Counted from the stretch's first letter, positions 1-6,184 are shown. The stretch: DNA of 8,717 nt from Planctomycetaceae bacterium (GCA_003503535.1 DOCI01000196.1:21797-30513), one strand, 5' to 3'. Numbers and translations: made by a program. The notes: generated by a model not told the origin, from the sequence alone.

Positions 1-466
1 CCGCGGCAGGATGACCATGGTCATCGAAAAGACCAATGGTATCCATGTTTGAGGCACCATGTTGAGATCCAGAATCGACGACATCGATTCCGGAAAGTGT
101 ATTTCCAGTATCGATCAGGCGATGAGATTCGAGACTCTTCTTGTGCAACTCATTGCAGTGTTCGGCGATTTCTTCCTGGGAGCCGAACAGTAAGACGCAG
201 CGACCAATCGTAATGAGATCACCGGGACGCAGTACGGTCATTTGTACGGGTAAACCGTTAACGCGAGTTCCGTTTGTGCTTTGCAGGTCTGTCAGAATGA
301 TTCGGTCAGAATCCTGTTGAATTTTTACATGACAACGACTGATGCGTTCATCGTTCAACTGAATTGCGTTGTCTTCTTCGCGACCAATTGTAATAGGTAC
401 GCGTATCCCGGAATGAACCTGACCTCGCTCTAATCCCTGGATCACTTGTAAAGAGATTCTCGCCAT
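1..466 (-). CDS. FHA-domain protein (C-terminus cut by window edge)
   Basis: The reading frame starts at an ATG at 466 and stays open for 155 codons to the left edge, so the C-terminus is missing. The sequence shows a textbook forkhead-associated domain over roughly residues 5-95. It has the GR pair at 28-29, the SRCH motif at 43-46 (Ser and His that contact phosphothreonine), and STNGTRVNG with the key Asn at 65, followed by the PGDLITIG strand. FHA domains bind phosphothreonine peptides, usually in Ser/Thr-kinase signalling or as adaptors in secretion and cell-envelope machines. After the domain comes a short charged, possibly helical stretch (QEEIAEHCNELHKK), then a low-complexity Gly/Asp/Ser/His tail. 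No strong ribosome-binding site precedes the ATG. The gene is 165 bases downstream of the hydrolase on the same strand, so co-transcription is uncertain. The full domain architecture cannot be judged because the rest lies outside the window. Confidence 0.88.
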   Translation of the reverse strand, partial: MARISLQVIQGLERGQVHSGIRVPITIGREEDNAIQLNDERISRCHVKIQQDSDRIILTDLQSTNGTRVNGLPVQMTVLRPGDLITIGRCVLLFGSQEEIAEHCNELHKKSLESHRLIDTGNTLSGIDVVDSGSQHGASNMDTIGLFDDHGHPAA

Positions 467-631
467 ACTCTGAGCCTTAATTCTGCTGGATTACAGAGTG
501 GATCTGCAATTCCTCATCTGGTGTGCCCGTTTTCACTCTCTGTTACCGAAATGAGTTAAAAACTGAGCAATATCATGGCAGGATTTTAATGTGCAGACCA
601 GCCTCAATCGATAGAGTTCTCACATTCCTGG

Positions 632-1648
632 CTAATTCGAAATGAGTGACTCGGCATTTTCAGAAGCTGTTGATGCAACCGAAATCGCTGGTTGAGTAAC
701 TGGATCGAGAGTCGGCATCTGACTAAAGAAGGTCACCAGCATTTGATCGTACTCTTCAGGATACTTAGACCGAGCCCCATTGTGAGCCACTCGCGGGACA
801 ATCCAAAGTGTTTCACACTGCTTACCCAGCATTTCCTGAATTCGTTGAGCAATCGTGACGGGGACATAACTGTCGTTTTTGCCGGCAATCAACATGACAT
901 GCTTATTCTTCATTTTTGTAAAAGGCTCTGAAGAATTCAGGTATCGGCAACCTTTTCGGAACTGCTGAATAAAGAAAGCGATTTCGACAGTTGAAGTCGC
1001 ATGCCACATGGTTCTGCGTACCTGGATAATCCATTCTGGAACGATCAGGCGAACCCAGCGATGCACATAATGCATAACGAGCAGATAATTCGTGTAACCG
1101 CTGTCTGCGCAAACATAATCAATGTCCGGGTGGTTGCGAGCGGCCATCAAAGCAGTGGCTCCTCCCCTGCTTACCCCGAGAACACCAAGTGGCAAATCCA
1201 CAAAAGATTCCTGGTCCTTCACCCAGTTCACGATCGTATGAAGATCTTTGACCTCAAATTCGGAGACCCAGTGAAGTGGCTCGTATCGCTTGTAGTGATC
1301 GCTCTCACCCTGATTACGAAAATCGAACGAAACAATGATATAGCCGGCATCCATCAGCCCCTGGCAATAGCGAACAGCAGACCAGTGATTCGAGAGTGTT
1401 TCCGGGCAGAAGATAATAACTCCCTGAGGAACCTCTCCTTCGGAATGATAAATACTACCTCGGAGAGTGACACCGTCATCGGTGACCGTTTCAAATAATG
1501 TGGCTTGCTTTTGCGGTAAGACTTTCACGACATTGAAAGGAGGCATGCTATCGAGCATAGCCAATGCTTTGCGTCCGTACACAATACGGAGAACCACATC
1601 GACAGAAAGTATCGCCAGAAAGGTGCCGACAAGAATCTGAATTGCCAT
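632..1648 (-). CDS. membrane-anchored alpha/beta hydrolase
   Basis: This is a 338-residue alpha/beta-hydrolase-fold protein. A hydrophobic N-terminal helix (about residues 2-24, IQILVGTFLAILSVDVVL then a basic RIVYGRK) looks like an uncleaved membrane anchor with the catalytic domain attached. The nucleophile elbow is GVSRGG with Ser160. The likely acid is Asp259 in AGKNDSYVP and the likely base is His289 in VAHNGAR, giving a complete triad in the right order. FDFRNQGESD at 109-117 matches the strand-4/oxyanion-side region of the family. The substrate is not predictable: esterase, lipase, acyl-thioesterase or peptidase are all possible. The ATG at 1648 has an AGG about five bases upstream. 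The gene follows the FabF-like gene on the same strand after 228 bases, so a role in releasing or trimming the acyl product is conceivable. That is inference from position only. Confidence 0.85.
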   Translation of the reverse strand: MAIQILVGTFLAILSVDVVLRIVYGRKALAMLDSMPPFNVVKVLPQKQATLFETVTDDGVTLRGSIYHSEGEVPQGVIIFCPETLSNHWSAVRYCQGLMDAGYIIVSFDFRNQGESDHYKRYEPLHWVSEFEVKDLHTIVNWVKDQESFVDLPLGVLGVSRGGATALMAARNHPDIDYVCADSGYTNYLLVMHYVHRWVRLIVPEWIIQVRRTMWHATSTVEIAFFIQQFRKGCRYLNSSEPFTKMKNKHVMLIAGKNDSYVPVTIAQRIQEMLGKQCETLWIVPRVAHNGARSKYPEEYDQMLVTFFSQMPTLDPVTQPAISVASTASENAESLISN

Positions 1649-1826
1649 TTCGCCTGTCCTGCGGCATACAACGGATCATGCTCTCTTGAGCAGTAAGCAT
1701 TCATGATTAGAAAACTCAGAGGAGTAGTCCAATTTTAAACGCTCCGCGTAATGACGTCCCTTATTTGAAGTATCTATCTGCTAAACAGCACAGAAAAGCA
1801 GTGTCGTCTAATAGGATAACAATTTC

Positions 1827-1839
1827 CGATTCAGAATCG
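1827..1839. repeat. 13-base palindrome after the FabF-like gene
   Basis: CGATTC and GAATCG flank a single A, making a perfect palindrome 37 bases past the ketosynthase stop codon. A one-base centre cannot make a good RNA hairpin, so if it is functional it is more like a protein-binding site. A site this short could be chance. Confidence 0.3.
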
Positions 1840-1876
1840 AGTAGAAATCAGAACCATTTCCTGGCGGTTTAGTTGA

Positions 1877-3178
1877 TTAGCCGGAAAACTCACCCAAAAT
1901 CAGCGAAACATTCTGACCGCCAAATCCAAAACTGTTGGATAAAGCATACTTCGCCTGGGCTTCTCTGGCTTTGTTGGGGATATAATCCAGATCACACTCT
2001 GGATCGGGGGTTTCGTAGTTCATGGTAGGTGGGAGGACATTGTCACGAATGGCCATCAGGCAGGTGAGTGCTTCGACACTTCCCGCAGCTGCGATTAAGT
2101 GTCCCATCATGCTCTTAATACTGGAGACAGGTGTCTTCTGTGCTGAAGCACCCAATGCTCCTTTTATCGCCATCGTTTCGACTTTGTCGTTAACTGAAGT
2201 GCTCGTCCCATGAGCATTGACATAATCGATCTGATCGTTGTTCAAACCAGCATCCCGTAATGCCATTTCGATGCAGCCGATCGCGCCCCGCCCTTTGGGG
2301 TGAATATCTGTGATTCTGTATGCGTCTGCAGTACTGCCATATCCGAGTACTTCACCATAAATTTTCGCTCCTCGCTTTTTGGCATGCTCCAACTCCTCGA
2401 GAATCAACATGCCAGAACCTTCTCCAAGGACAAATCCATCCCGATTCTTATCGAACGGTCGAGAGGCGTGCTGAGGATCCTCATTACGTGTAGAAAGTGC
2501 GGTGAGCAGGTTGAAGCCAGTCACACCGAAGGGATGGATCATGCTGTGAGATCCACCAGAGAGCATTGCAGTCGCTTCGCCGCGACGAATCAGCTCGGCA
2601 GCTTCGCCGATCGCCTGACTGGAAGCAGCACAGGCCGTTAAACAGTTCAAATTGGGCCCCTGAGCATTAAATAATGCTGCAAGATGCCCCGCTGGCATAT
2701 TTGGCTCCTGCTCCACCTCAAAATAGGGATTCAATTGCTGGAGACCAAGTTCAGTGAAACGCTCCAGATCGATTTCGCCATCATGCTCTGAATTGGAGAT
2801 AATCTTCATGAAGAGTGGAAAATCCTGCTGCCCTTCACCGGCACCGAGATAGATGCCGAACATGGTTGGATCTAAATCGCCTTCCAGAATTCCGGAATCT
2901 TTGACCGCCTGTGAAGCCGCCCCGATCGCAAATTTCGTATTGCTGGTTGAATGCTGATAAGGTGTTGAGTCATCGACATAATCAGCAAGATCGAAGCCTT
3001 TTACCTCAGCGGCAAAGCGAGTGGGAAAAGAAGAAGCATCAAAGTAAGTGATTGATCCTACTCCTGATTTTCCTGCCTGCAGTGCCGACCAAGTCGTTTC
3101 GATATCGAGGCCCAGAGGAGTAATGCATCCAATACCGGTAATAACAACGCGTTTTCTTGTTGACATGCTGGCGATCAC
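1877..3178 (-). CDS. fabF: beta-ketoacyl-ACP synthase II-like condensing enzyme
   Basis: This is a 433-residue ketosynthase of the KAS I/II thiolase fold. It would condense malonyl-ACP with an acyl-ACP, elongating the chain by two carbons in the cytoplasm. The Cys-His-His set is intact: Cys183 in TACAAS, His323 in NAHGTST and His360 in SMMGH, with Lys355 and the C-terminal GFGGQN loop at 418-423. The N-terminal RRVVITG-like start (RKRVVITGIG) is typical. Relative to my recollection of E. coli FabF, residues about 113-162 before the nucleophile are longer and acidic (DGEIDLERF region), so this is a divergent subfamily. The start is taken as GTG at 3178 because a GAGGGG Shine-Dalgarno lies five bases before it. 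An ATG four codons later (3166) would give a more usual N-terminus but sits 17 bases from that site. It is the last of five fatty-acid genes on this strand and may have its own promoter (3219-3246). Confidence 0.95.
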   Translation of the reverse strand: MIASMSTRKRVVITGIGCITPLGLDIETTWSALQAGKSGVGSITYFDASSFPTRFAAEVKGFDLADYVDDSTPYQHSTSNTKFAIGAASQAVKDSGILEGDLDPTMFGIYLGAGEGQQDFPLFMKIISNSEHDGEIDLERFTELGLQQLNPYFEVEQEPNMPAGHLAALFNAQGPNLNCLTACAASSQAIGEAAELIRRGEATAMLSGGSHSMIHPFGVTGFNLLTALSTRNEDPQHASRPFDKNRDGFVLGEGSGMLILEELEHAKKRGAKIYGEVLGYGSTADAYRITDIHPKGRGAIGCIEMALRDAGLNNDQIDYVNAHGTSTSVNDKVETMAIKGALGASAQKTPVSSIKSMMGHLIAAAGSVEALTCLMAIRDNVLPPTMNYETPDPECDLDYIPNKAREAQAKYALSNSFGFGGQNVSLILGEFSG

Positions 3179-3183
3179 TTGAA

Positions 3184-3189
3184 CCCCTC
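3184..3189 (-). promoter_or_regulatory. ribosome-binding site that favours the GTG start of fabF
   Basis: The minus strand reads GAGGGG five bases before GTG at 3178. The competing ATG at 3166 would be 17 bases away. Spacing therefore supports GTG as the true start, adding four residues (MIAS) to the protein. Confidence 0.55.
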
Positions 3190-3218
3190 GTTCGGCGACG
3201 AATCAAATTAGATAGTTT

Positions 3219-3246
3219 ATTCTAAATCATGGATCGCAGATGGCAA
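3219..3246 (-). promoter_or_regulatory. candidate sigma70-like promoter for fabF
   Basis: On the minus strand a -35-like TTGCCA (3246-3241) and a -10-like TAGAAT (3224-3219) are separated by 16 bases. Each matches the consensus at five of six positions. Transcription would start near 3212, leaving a leader of about 35 bases before the ribosome-binding site. It lies downstream of the 3284-3300 hairpin, which would fit independent transcription of the ketosynthase gene. Planctomycete promoters are poorly defined, so this remains a candidate. Confidence 0.4.
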
Positions 3247-3283
3247 TGTCTTTTACAACCATCCAGCTGATTTTAGCTTCACT

Positions 3284-3300
3284 GAGCCCCGCTTGGGCTC
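3284..3300 (-). repeat. compact GC-rich stem-loop between dehydratase and fabF genes
   Basis: GAGCCC and GGGCTC form a perfect six-base stem with a five-base loop, 107 bases after the dehydratase stop codon. No run of T follows on either strand, so it is not a classic intrinsic terminator. It could slow polymerase, protect an mRNA end or be a processing site. The candidate fabF promoter begins about 38 bases further on. Confidence 0.45.
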
Positions 3301-3407
3301 GACATTGGTACTCAAAAAGCTGCGACAGACTCAATCATCGTGCAAATTCATATAATTGGCATGCAACTGCACTTACAATGACCGACAATTTCTTACATCA
3401 AGGTTTG

Positions 3408-3923
3408 CTATTTTGAATTTTCTGGCGGTGTTGACGTTTGATTTACAGCTTCACTCATGCTGTCCACGTCCAAAATGCTCATTAGCCCCATGGAAAACAC
3501 AAAGTTTTTCTGATCGATCGCCTGAGCCATTGATGAGTCCATCTTGTCCAGGTGAGCAAAAATGATTTCCCCTTCAGTGACAAGTCTGTCACCAACATGG
3601 GCTGTACAGTTAACGCGGCCGCCTTCTTCGTTGGCTTCAATCAAATCCGCATGATAGCGAAGCTGATCTCCGGGGCATGCATGGCTGTGAAATTTAATTT
3701 TGGGAACTTTAGCCAGAATGACAATGTGTTCAAAGTTGAACTTTTCGCCGAGCAGAATCCCCCCGGTTTGGGCCAGACCTTCCACGATTAAAGAGCCCGG
3801 CATGACTGCAAAGCCCGGAAAATGATCGTGAAGATGCTCTTCTGCCAGTGAGACATTTTTGATCGAAGTTGCGGAAATTCCCGATTTGAATTCCACAAAG
3901 CGATCCACCCAAAACCAACGCAT
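3408..3923 (-). CDS. fabZ: FabZ-type 3-hydroxyacyl-ACP dehydratase (second copy in cluster)
   Basis: This 171-residue single hotdog-fold protein should dehydrate 3-hydroxyacyl-ACP to trans-2-enoyl-ACP. The central hotdog helix region reads HDHFPGFAVMPGSLIVEGLAQTGG. The catalytic pair is His34 and Glu48, with the 14-residue spacing recalled for E. coli FabZ (His54, Glu68). The core ends near residue 128. About 43 further residues form a C-terminal extension with no recognised motif, ending in a polar TSTPPENSK tail. The N-terminus MRWFWVDRF is the kind of start I associate with planctomycete dehydratases. ATG at 3923 has only a weak upstream GGAA. The gene lies between the ACP gene (151 bases upstream, with a strong hairpin in the gap) and the fabF-like gene. 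Whether it only dehydrates or also isomerises like FabA cannot be read from sequence. Confidence 0.9.
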   Translation of the reverse strand: MRWFWVDRFVEFKSGISATSIKNVSLAEEHLHDHFPGFAVMPGSLIVEGLAQTGGILLGEKFNFEHIVILAKVPKIKFHSHACPGDQLRYHADLIEANEEGGRVNCTAHVGDRLVTEGEIIFAHLDKMDSSMAQAIDQKNFVFSMGLMSILDVDSMSEAVNQTSTPPENSK

Positions 3924-3993
3924 GGTGTCAATTCCGCAAGTAAGCCGAGTTAATTATGAAAACAGACTCAAAGATGAGTAAATCCGCGCAGAT

Positions 3994-4047
3994 ACAAAGC
4001 AATGGGTATCGATAACGACCCAAGTCATCGAGACCCATTTTCTTTGT
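3994..4047 (-). terminator. 54-base imperfect hairpin after the ACP gene, possible bidirectional terminator or attenuator
   Basis: Arms 3994-4013 and 4027-4047 pair through five, seven and six bases. They are interrupted by one A/G mismatch (4008/4032) and one small asymmetric internal loop, and close on a 13-base loop. The inner part alone pairs 12 of 13 positions. The stem starts 27 bases after the ACP stop codon and ends 70 bases before the next gene. The outer arms are A-rich on the 5' side and T-rich on the 3' side in both directions (CTTTGT on the minus strand, TTTTCTTTG on the plus strand), as in bidirectional intrinsic terminators. Since same-strand genes continue beyond it, partial termination or 3'-end protection of an abundant ACP message is the likeliest role. 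Confidence 0.5.
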
Positions 4048-4074
4048 TCGTCACAGAAAAACGCATTCACTCAA

Positions 4075-4464
4075 TTAGCTGTTCAGCTTATTGGAGATGA
4101 AATTGCAGATCATCTGAACGGTGAACAGGTTTTGAATGTTCTCGACCTGGGGATCATCAGCCAGCTGATCGATGTCGGCATGTGGCATTTTTTCTCGTAA
4201 TTCTGCCAGCCCCGCTTCAGTCACCTGACCATCTTTTACGAAATCGGAATTAGCAGCTGCCAAATTCTCCGGGAACAATTCCCCACGGGGAATTTTGATA
4301 TCGAATGTTTTTTCCAAGCGGAAAACGATATCGAGAAAGTCAATCGACTCAGCTCCCAAGTCACCGACCAGAGTCGCTTCGGGCGTTACTTCATCGTCAT
4401 CCACACCTAAGGCGTCAATCAGGGTTTCCTGAACCTTAGAATAAATTTCTTCGCTAGAGGGCAT
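4075..4464 (-). CDS. elongated acyl carrier protein, AcpXL-like
   Basis: This is a 129-residue acidic acyl carrier protein that would tether growing acyl chains by a 4'-phosphopantetheine arm. The attachment site is Ser40 in GDLGAESIDFLDIVF, followed by helix II and KTFDIKIP. The SxDFLDIVF...KxFxIKIP pattern matches what I recall of AcpXL, the rhizobial carrier for very-long-chain lipid A acyl groups, better than the DSLDTVELVMALE pattern of standard AcpP. Standard ACPs have about 78 residues. Here about 45 extra residues (roughly 63-110, including DGQVTEAGLAELREKM) sit between helix II and the final helix (LFTVQMICNFISNKL). ATG at 4464 is preceded by GGAGAG about nine bases upstream. It lies between ketoreductase and dehydratase genes, so it is presumably the carrier they act on. 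The extra segment may be a partner-recognition or chain-shielding element, which is inference. Confidence 0.9.
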   Translation of the reverse strand: MPSSEEIYSKVQETLIDALGVDDDEVTPEATLVGDLGAESIDFLDIVFRLEKTFDIKIPRGELFPENLAAANSDFVKDGQVTEAGLAELREKMPHADIDQLADDPQVENIQNLFTVQMICNFISNKLNS

Positions 4465-4800
4465 TCTTCAACTCTCCAAGAGACAAACTGTTTTGAATGT
4501 CTATGATTCTTTCATCTCAACAACAGTCCCCGAAACTCCGTACGGCGAACCGACTGTCAAGTCGAATACTGCATTCAACAGTTGTCGTCAGTGCTCACTC
4601 CTGAAATATACCAGCCAAAACATAATTTCGAGTGGTGAGCAAACTCGAACTTACGCTCACTCTTTTTCTGTCTCGTTATCCGGTAAAAATACGCGATGAC
4701 TTGAGATCAGAATATCATAACGGCAAATGTGACATTGGTCCTCGTCGCAAATGCTGCCATGTGTGCGTATCGTATCATCTATCTGAGGCAATTACGAGAT
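4465..4800. other. 336-base gap between ketoreductase and ACP genes
   Basis: This is the longest non-coding stretch in the window. I see no convincing gene in it: the minus strand offers only very short frames (for example 17 codons from 4760), and the plus-strand frames are weak. It holds overlapping inverted repeats at 4627-4660, a repeated GCTCACTC octamer at 4593 and 4655, and an isolated perfect TTGACA on the minus strand at 4560-4555 with no acceptable -10 at 15-18 bases. It probably carries regulatory sequence for ACP expression, but no promoter can be named firmly. Confidence 0.5.
4593..4662. repeat. overlapping inverted repeats and a direct octamer repeat before the ACP gene
   Basis: TTCGAGT (4627-4633) and ACTCGAA (4643-4649) make a perfect seven-base stem with a nine-base loop. 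The loop contains GTGAGC (4635-4640), which can instead pair with GCTCAC (4655-4660), so the two hairpins exclude each other. The octamer GCTCACTC occurs at 4593-4600 and 4655-4662, with the interrupted reverse form GAGTGGTGAGC between them (4630-4640). Such an arrangement could be an operator array or an RNA switch. No regulator family can be named. Confidence 0.4.
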
Positions 4801-5556
4801 TTATATGCCCCCGAGTGTCAAACCACCGTCAATTGTGAGGATTTGACCGGTCACATAGGATGCTCCGTCACTGGCCAGAAACAGAGCCGCATTAGCGATG
4901 TCTTCGGCTCGCCCCAAACGTCGCAGGGGAATCATCTTCTTGATTTCACTTTCAGCGGCGTTGCGGACAGCTTCTGTCATATCAGTTTCAATAAAACCAG
5001 GAGCGATCGCATTGACAGTGACACCTCGTTTTCCCAATTCTGTTGCCATACAACGAGTTAAGCCCTGCACTCCACCCTTACTGGCAGCGTAATTCACTTG
5101 TCCCTGATTGGGAAATTCTGCAGCAACACTGGACATATTAACAACTCGACCATACCGCTGCGACATCATTTGTCTCGTGACAGCCCGACAGAAATAGAAG
5201 ACGCTGTTGAGATTGGTGTTGATGACATCCAACCAGGCATCGCCGTCCATGGTCGCCATTAAACCGTCTTTGACGATTCCGGCGTTGTTGACCAGCACAT
5301 CAATCCGGTCCCATTTTTCAATCAGAGACTCGACCAGTGCATCGACCTGATCTTTCTGAGACACATCGCATTGATGAGCAGTGACTGTCTGAAAACCTTC
5401 TCCGGAAAGTGTCGCAATGACATCGTCAGCCGCTGTTTGATTCGAGTGGTACACAAATGCCACCTCGGCTCCTTCACGGACAAAACCCTCAACAATCGCT
5501 CGTCCAATACCACGGCTTCCCCCGGTGACCAGGACTTTTTTACCTTCAAATCTCAT
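4801..5556 (-). CDS. fabG: 3-oxoacyl-ACP reductase
   Basis: This is a 251-residue classical short-chain dehydrogenase/reductase, expected to reduce 3-oxoacyl-ACP to 3-hydroxyacyl-ACP with NAD(P)H. The nucleotide-binding motif TGGSRGIG is at 11-18 and NNAG is at 90-93. The catalytic set is Asn115, Ser143, Tyr156 and Lys160 (YAASK). The C-terminal end with DGASYVTGQILTIDGG is highly typical of FabG, and the length fits the family (about 245-250). ATG at 5556 has an excellent GAGGAG site six bases upstream. It follows the first dehydratase gene by 136 bases and precedes the ACP gene by 336. The SDR family is broad, so the FabG role rests on the FabG-like C-terminus plus the neighbouring ACP, ketosynthase and dehydratases. 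Confidence 0.95.
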   Translation of the reverse strand: MRFEGKKVLVTGGSRGIGRAIVEGFVREGAEVAFVYHSNQTAADDVIATLSGEGFQTVTAHQCDVSQKDQVDALVESLIEKWDRIDVLVNNAGIVKDGLMATMDGDAWLDVINTNLNSVFYFCRAVTRQMMSQRYGRVVNMSSVAAEFPNQGQVNYAASKGGVQGLTRCMATELGKRGVTVNAIAPGFIETDMTEAVRNAAESEIKKMIPLRRLGRAEDIANAALFLASDGASYVTGQILTIDGGLTLGGI

Positions 5557-5562
5557 GTGCTT

Positions 5563-5568
5563 CTCCTC
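5563..5568 (-). promoter_or_regulatory. strong ribosome-binding site of fabG
   Basis: The minus strand reads GAGGAG six bases before ATG at 5556. It is the strongest Shine-Dalgarno in the cluster and fixes the start of the reductase. Confidence 0.6.
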
Positions 5569-5631
5569 TTGGTCAGGAGGAATCCCTAATGGAAATTCAC
5601 TCCTGAGTGTTGAATTCTCTTAATATTTTCG

Positions 5632-5667
5632 AAGATCGACTGACCGACGAATAGTACGATCGATCTT
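5632..5667 (-). repeat. 8-base perfect inverted repeat between dehydratase and fabG genes
   Basis: AAGATCGA (5632-5639) and TCGATCTT (5660-5667) are perfect reverse complements separated by 20 bases. The element starts 25 bases after the dehydratase stop codon and ends 75 bases before fabG. It could form a large-loop RNA hairpin or be a two-half-site operator. Confidence 0.4.
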
Positions 5668-5692
5668 GTGTCACTGCTCTGCTCAGGCAGCC

Positions 5693-6184
5693 TCAGGCGT
5701 TGTTTTTATAGGTCGAAACACGTTCCAGTTCAGACCATGACAGTTTCATATGCTCGATCAATCGTCGATCATTTTCTGCAAATTTTTGGTCGCGATCGGC
5801 CAGATTGAACTGCTTGAGAACCAATCGAGCACTGACAACTTCAGTCTCTCGAACTTTCCCCTGAGCCTTTAAAGTCCAGGTCTCATTGTCCGCTTTGTGT
5901 TTCTGTACATTGACAATGAGTTGATCGCCGGGTGCAACAAAACTCTTAAAACGAAGAGCTTTGGCTTCATCCAGAAGAATTGTGCTGTATGCAAAATCGG
6001 TGTCCAGACGCATTAACCAGGCCCCTGTCTGCACCAAAGTTTCGAGCATCATGACACCAGGCATCACTGGAAAGCCAGGAAAATGATCGGCCAGATATTC
6101 TTCTGACCGTGTCAAATTCTTAACAATTGTGATTGATGAACCGGGATCGAACTCGGTTACGCTATCAATTAATGAAAATCTCAC
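5693..6184 (-). CDS. fabZ: FabZ-type 3-hydroxyacyl-ACP dehydratase (first gene of cluster)
   Basis: This 163-residue hotdog-fold dehydratase is paralogous to the one at 3408-3923. It has the same numbering of the active-site pair, His34 and Glu48, in ADHFPGFPVMPGVMMLETLVQTGAW. It should remove water from 3-hydroxyacyl-ACP. The hotdog core runs to about residue 126. The C-terminus (about 127-163, RDQKFAENDRRLIEHMKLSWSELERVS in part) is charged and probably helical, unlike the other copy. The start is GTG at 6184, supported by GGAG six bases upstream; no in-frame ATG fits better. It is the first gene on this strand after the divergent region. Two dehydratases in one module suggest different chain-length or substrate preference, or a heteromer. 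The sequence does not decide which. Confidence 0.92.
   Translation of the reverse strand: MRFSLIDSVTEFDPGSSITIVKNLTRSEEYLADHFPGFPVMPGVMMLETLVQTGAWLMRLDTDFAYSTILLDEAKALRFKSFVAPGDQLIVNVQKHKADNETWTLKAQGKVRETEVVSARLVLKQFNLADRDQKFAENDRRLIEHMKLSWSELERVSTYKNNA

Noticed and set aside
1001..1498. 165-codon open frame on the plus strand
   Set aside because: It lies wholly antisense to the hydrolase gene with its intact catalytic triad, and its translation shows no domain, signal or family motif.
1679..1692. TGCTC/GAGCA five-base stem upstream of the hydrolase start
   Set aside because: The stem is too short, has no T-run and lies too close to the start codon to call as a terminator or operator.
4555..4560. 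Perfect TTGACA on the minus strand before the ACP gene
   Set aside because: No acceptable -10 hexamer is found 15-18 bases downstream, so it is not called as a promoter.
4493..4699. 68-codon plus-strand frame in the 336-base gap
   Set aside because: It has no ribosome-binding site and no recognisable motif, and it is on the strand opposite all neighbouring genes. Chance is the simpler explanation.
4707..4760. 17-codon minus-strand frame between fabG and ACP genes
   Set aside because: It is very short, lacks a good ribosome-binding site and has no feature beyond a slightly hydrophobic end.
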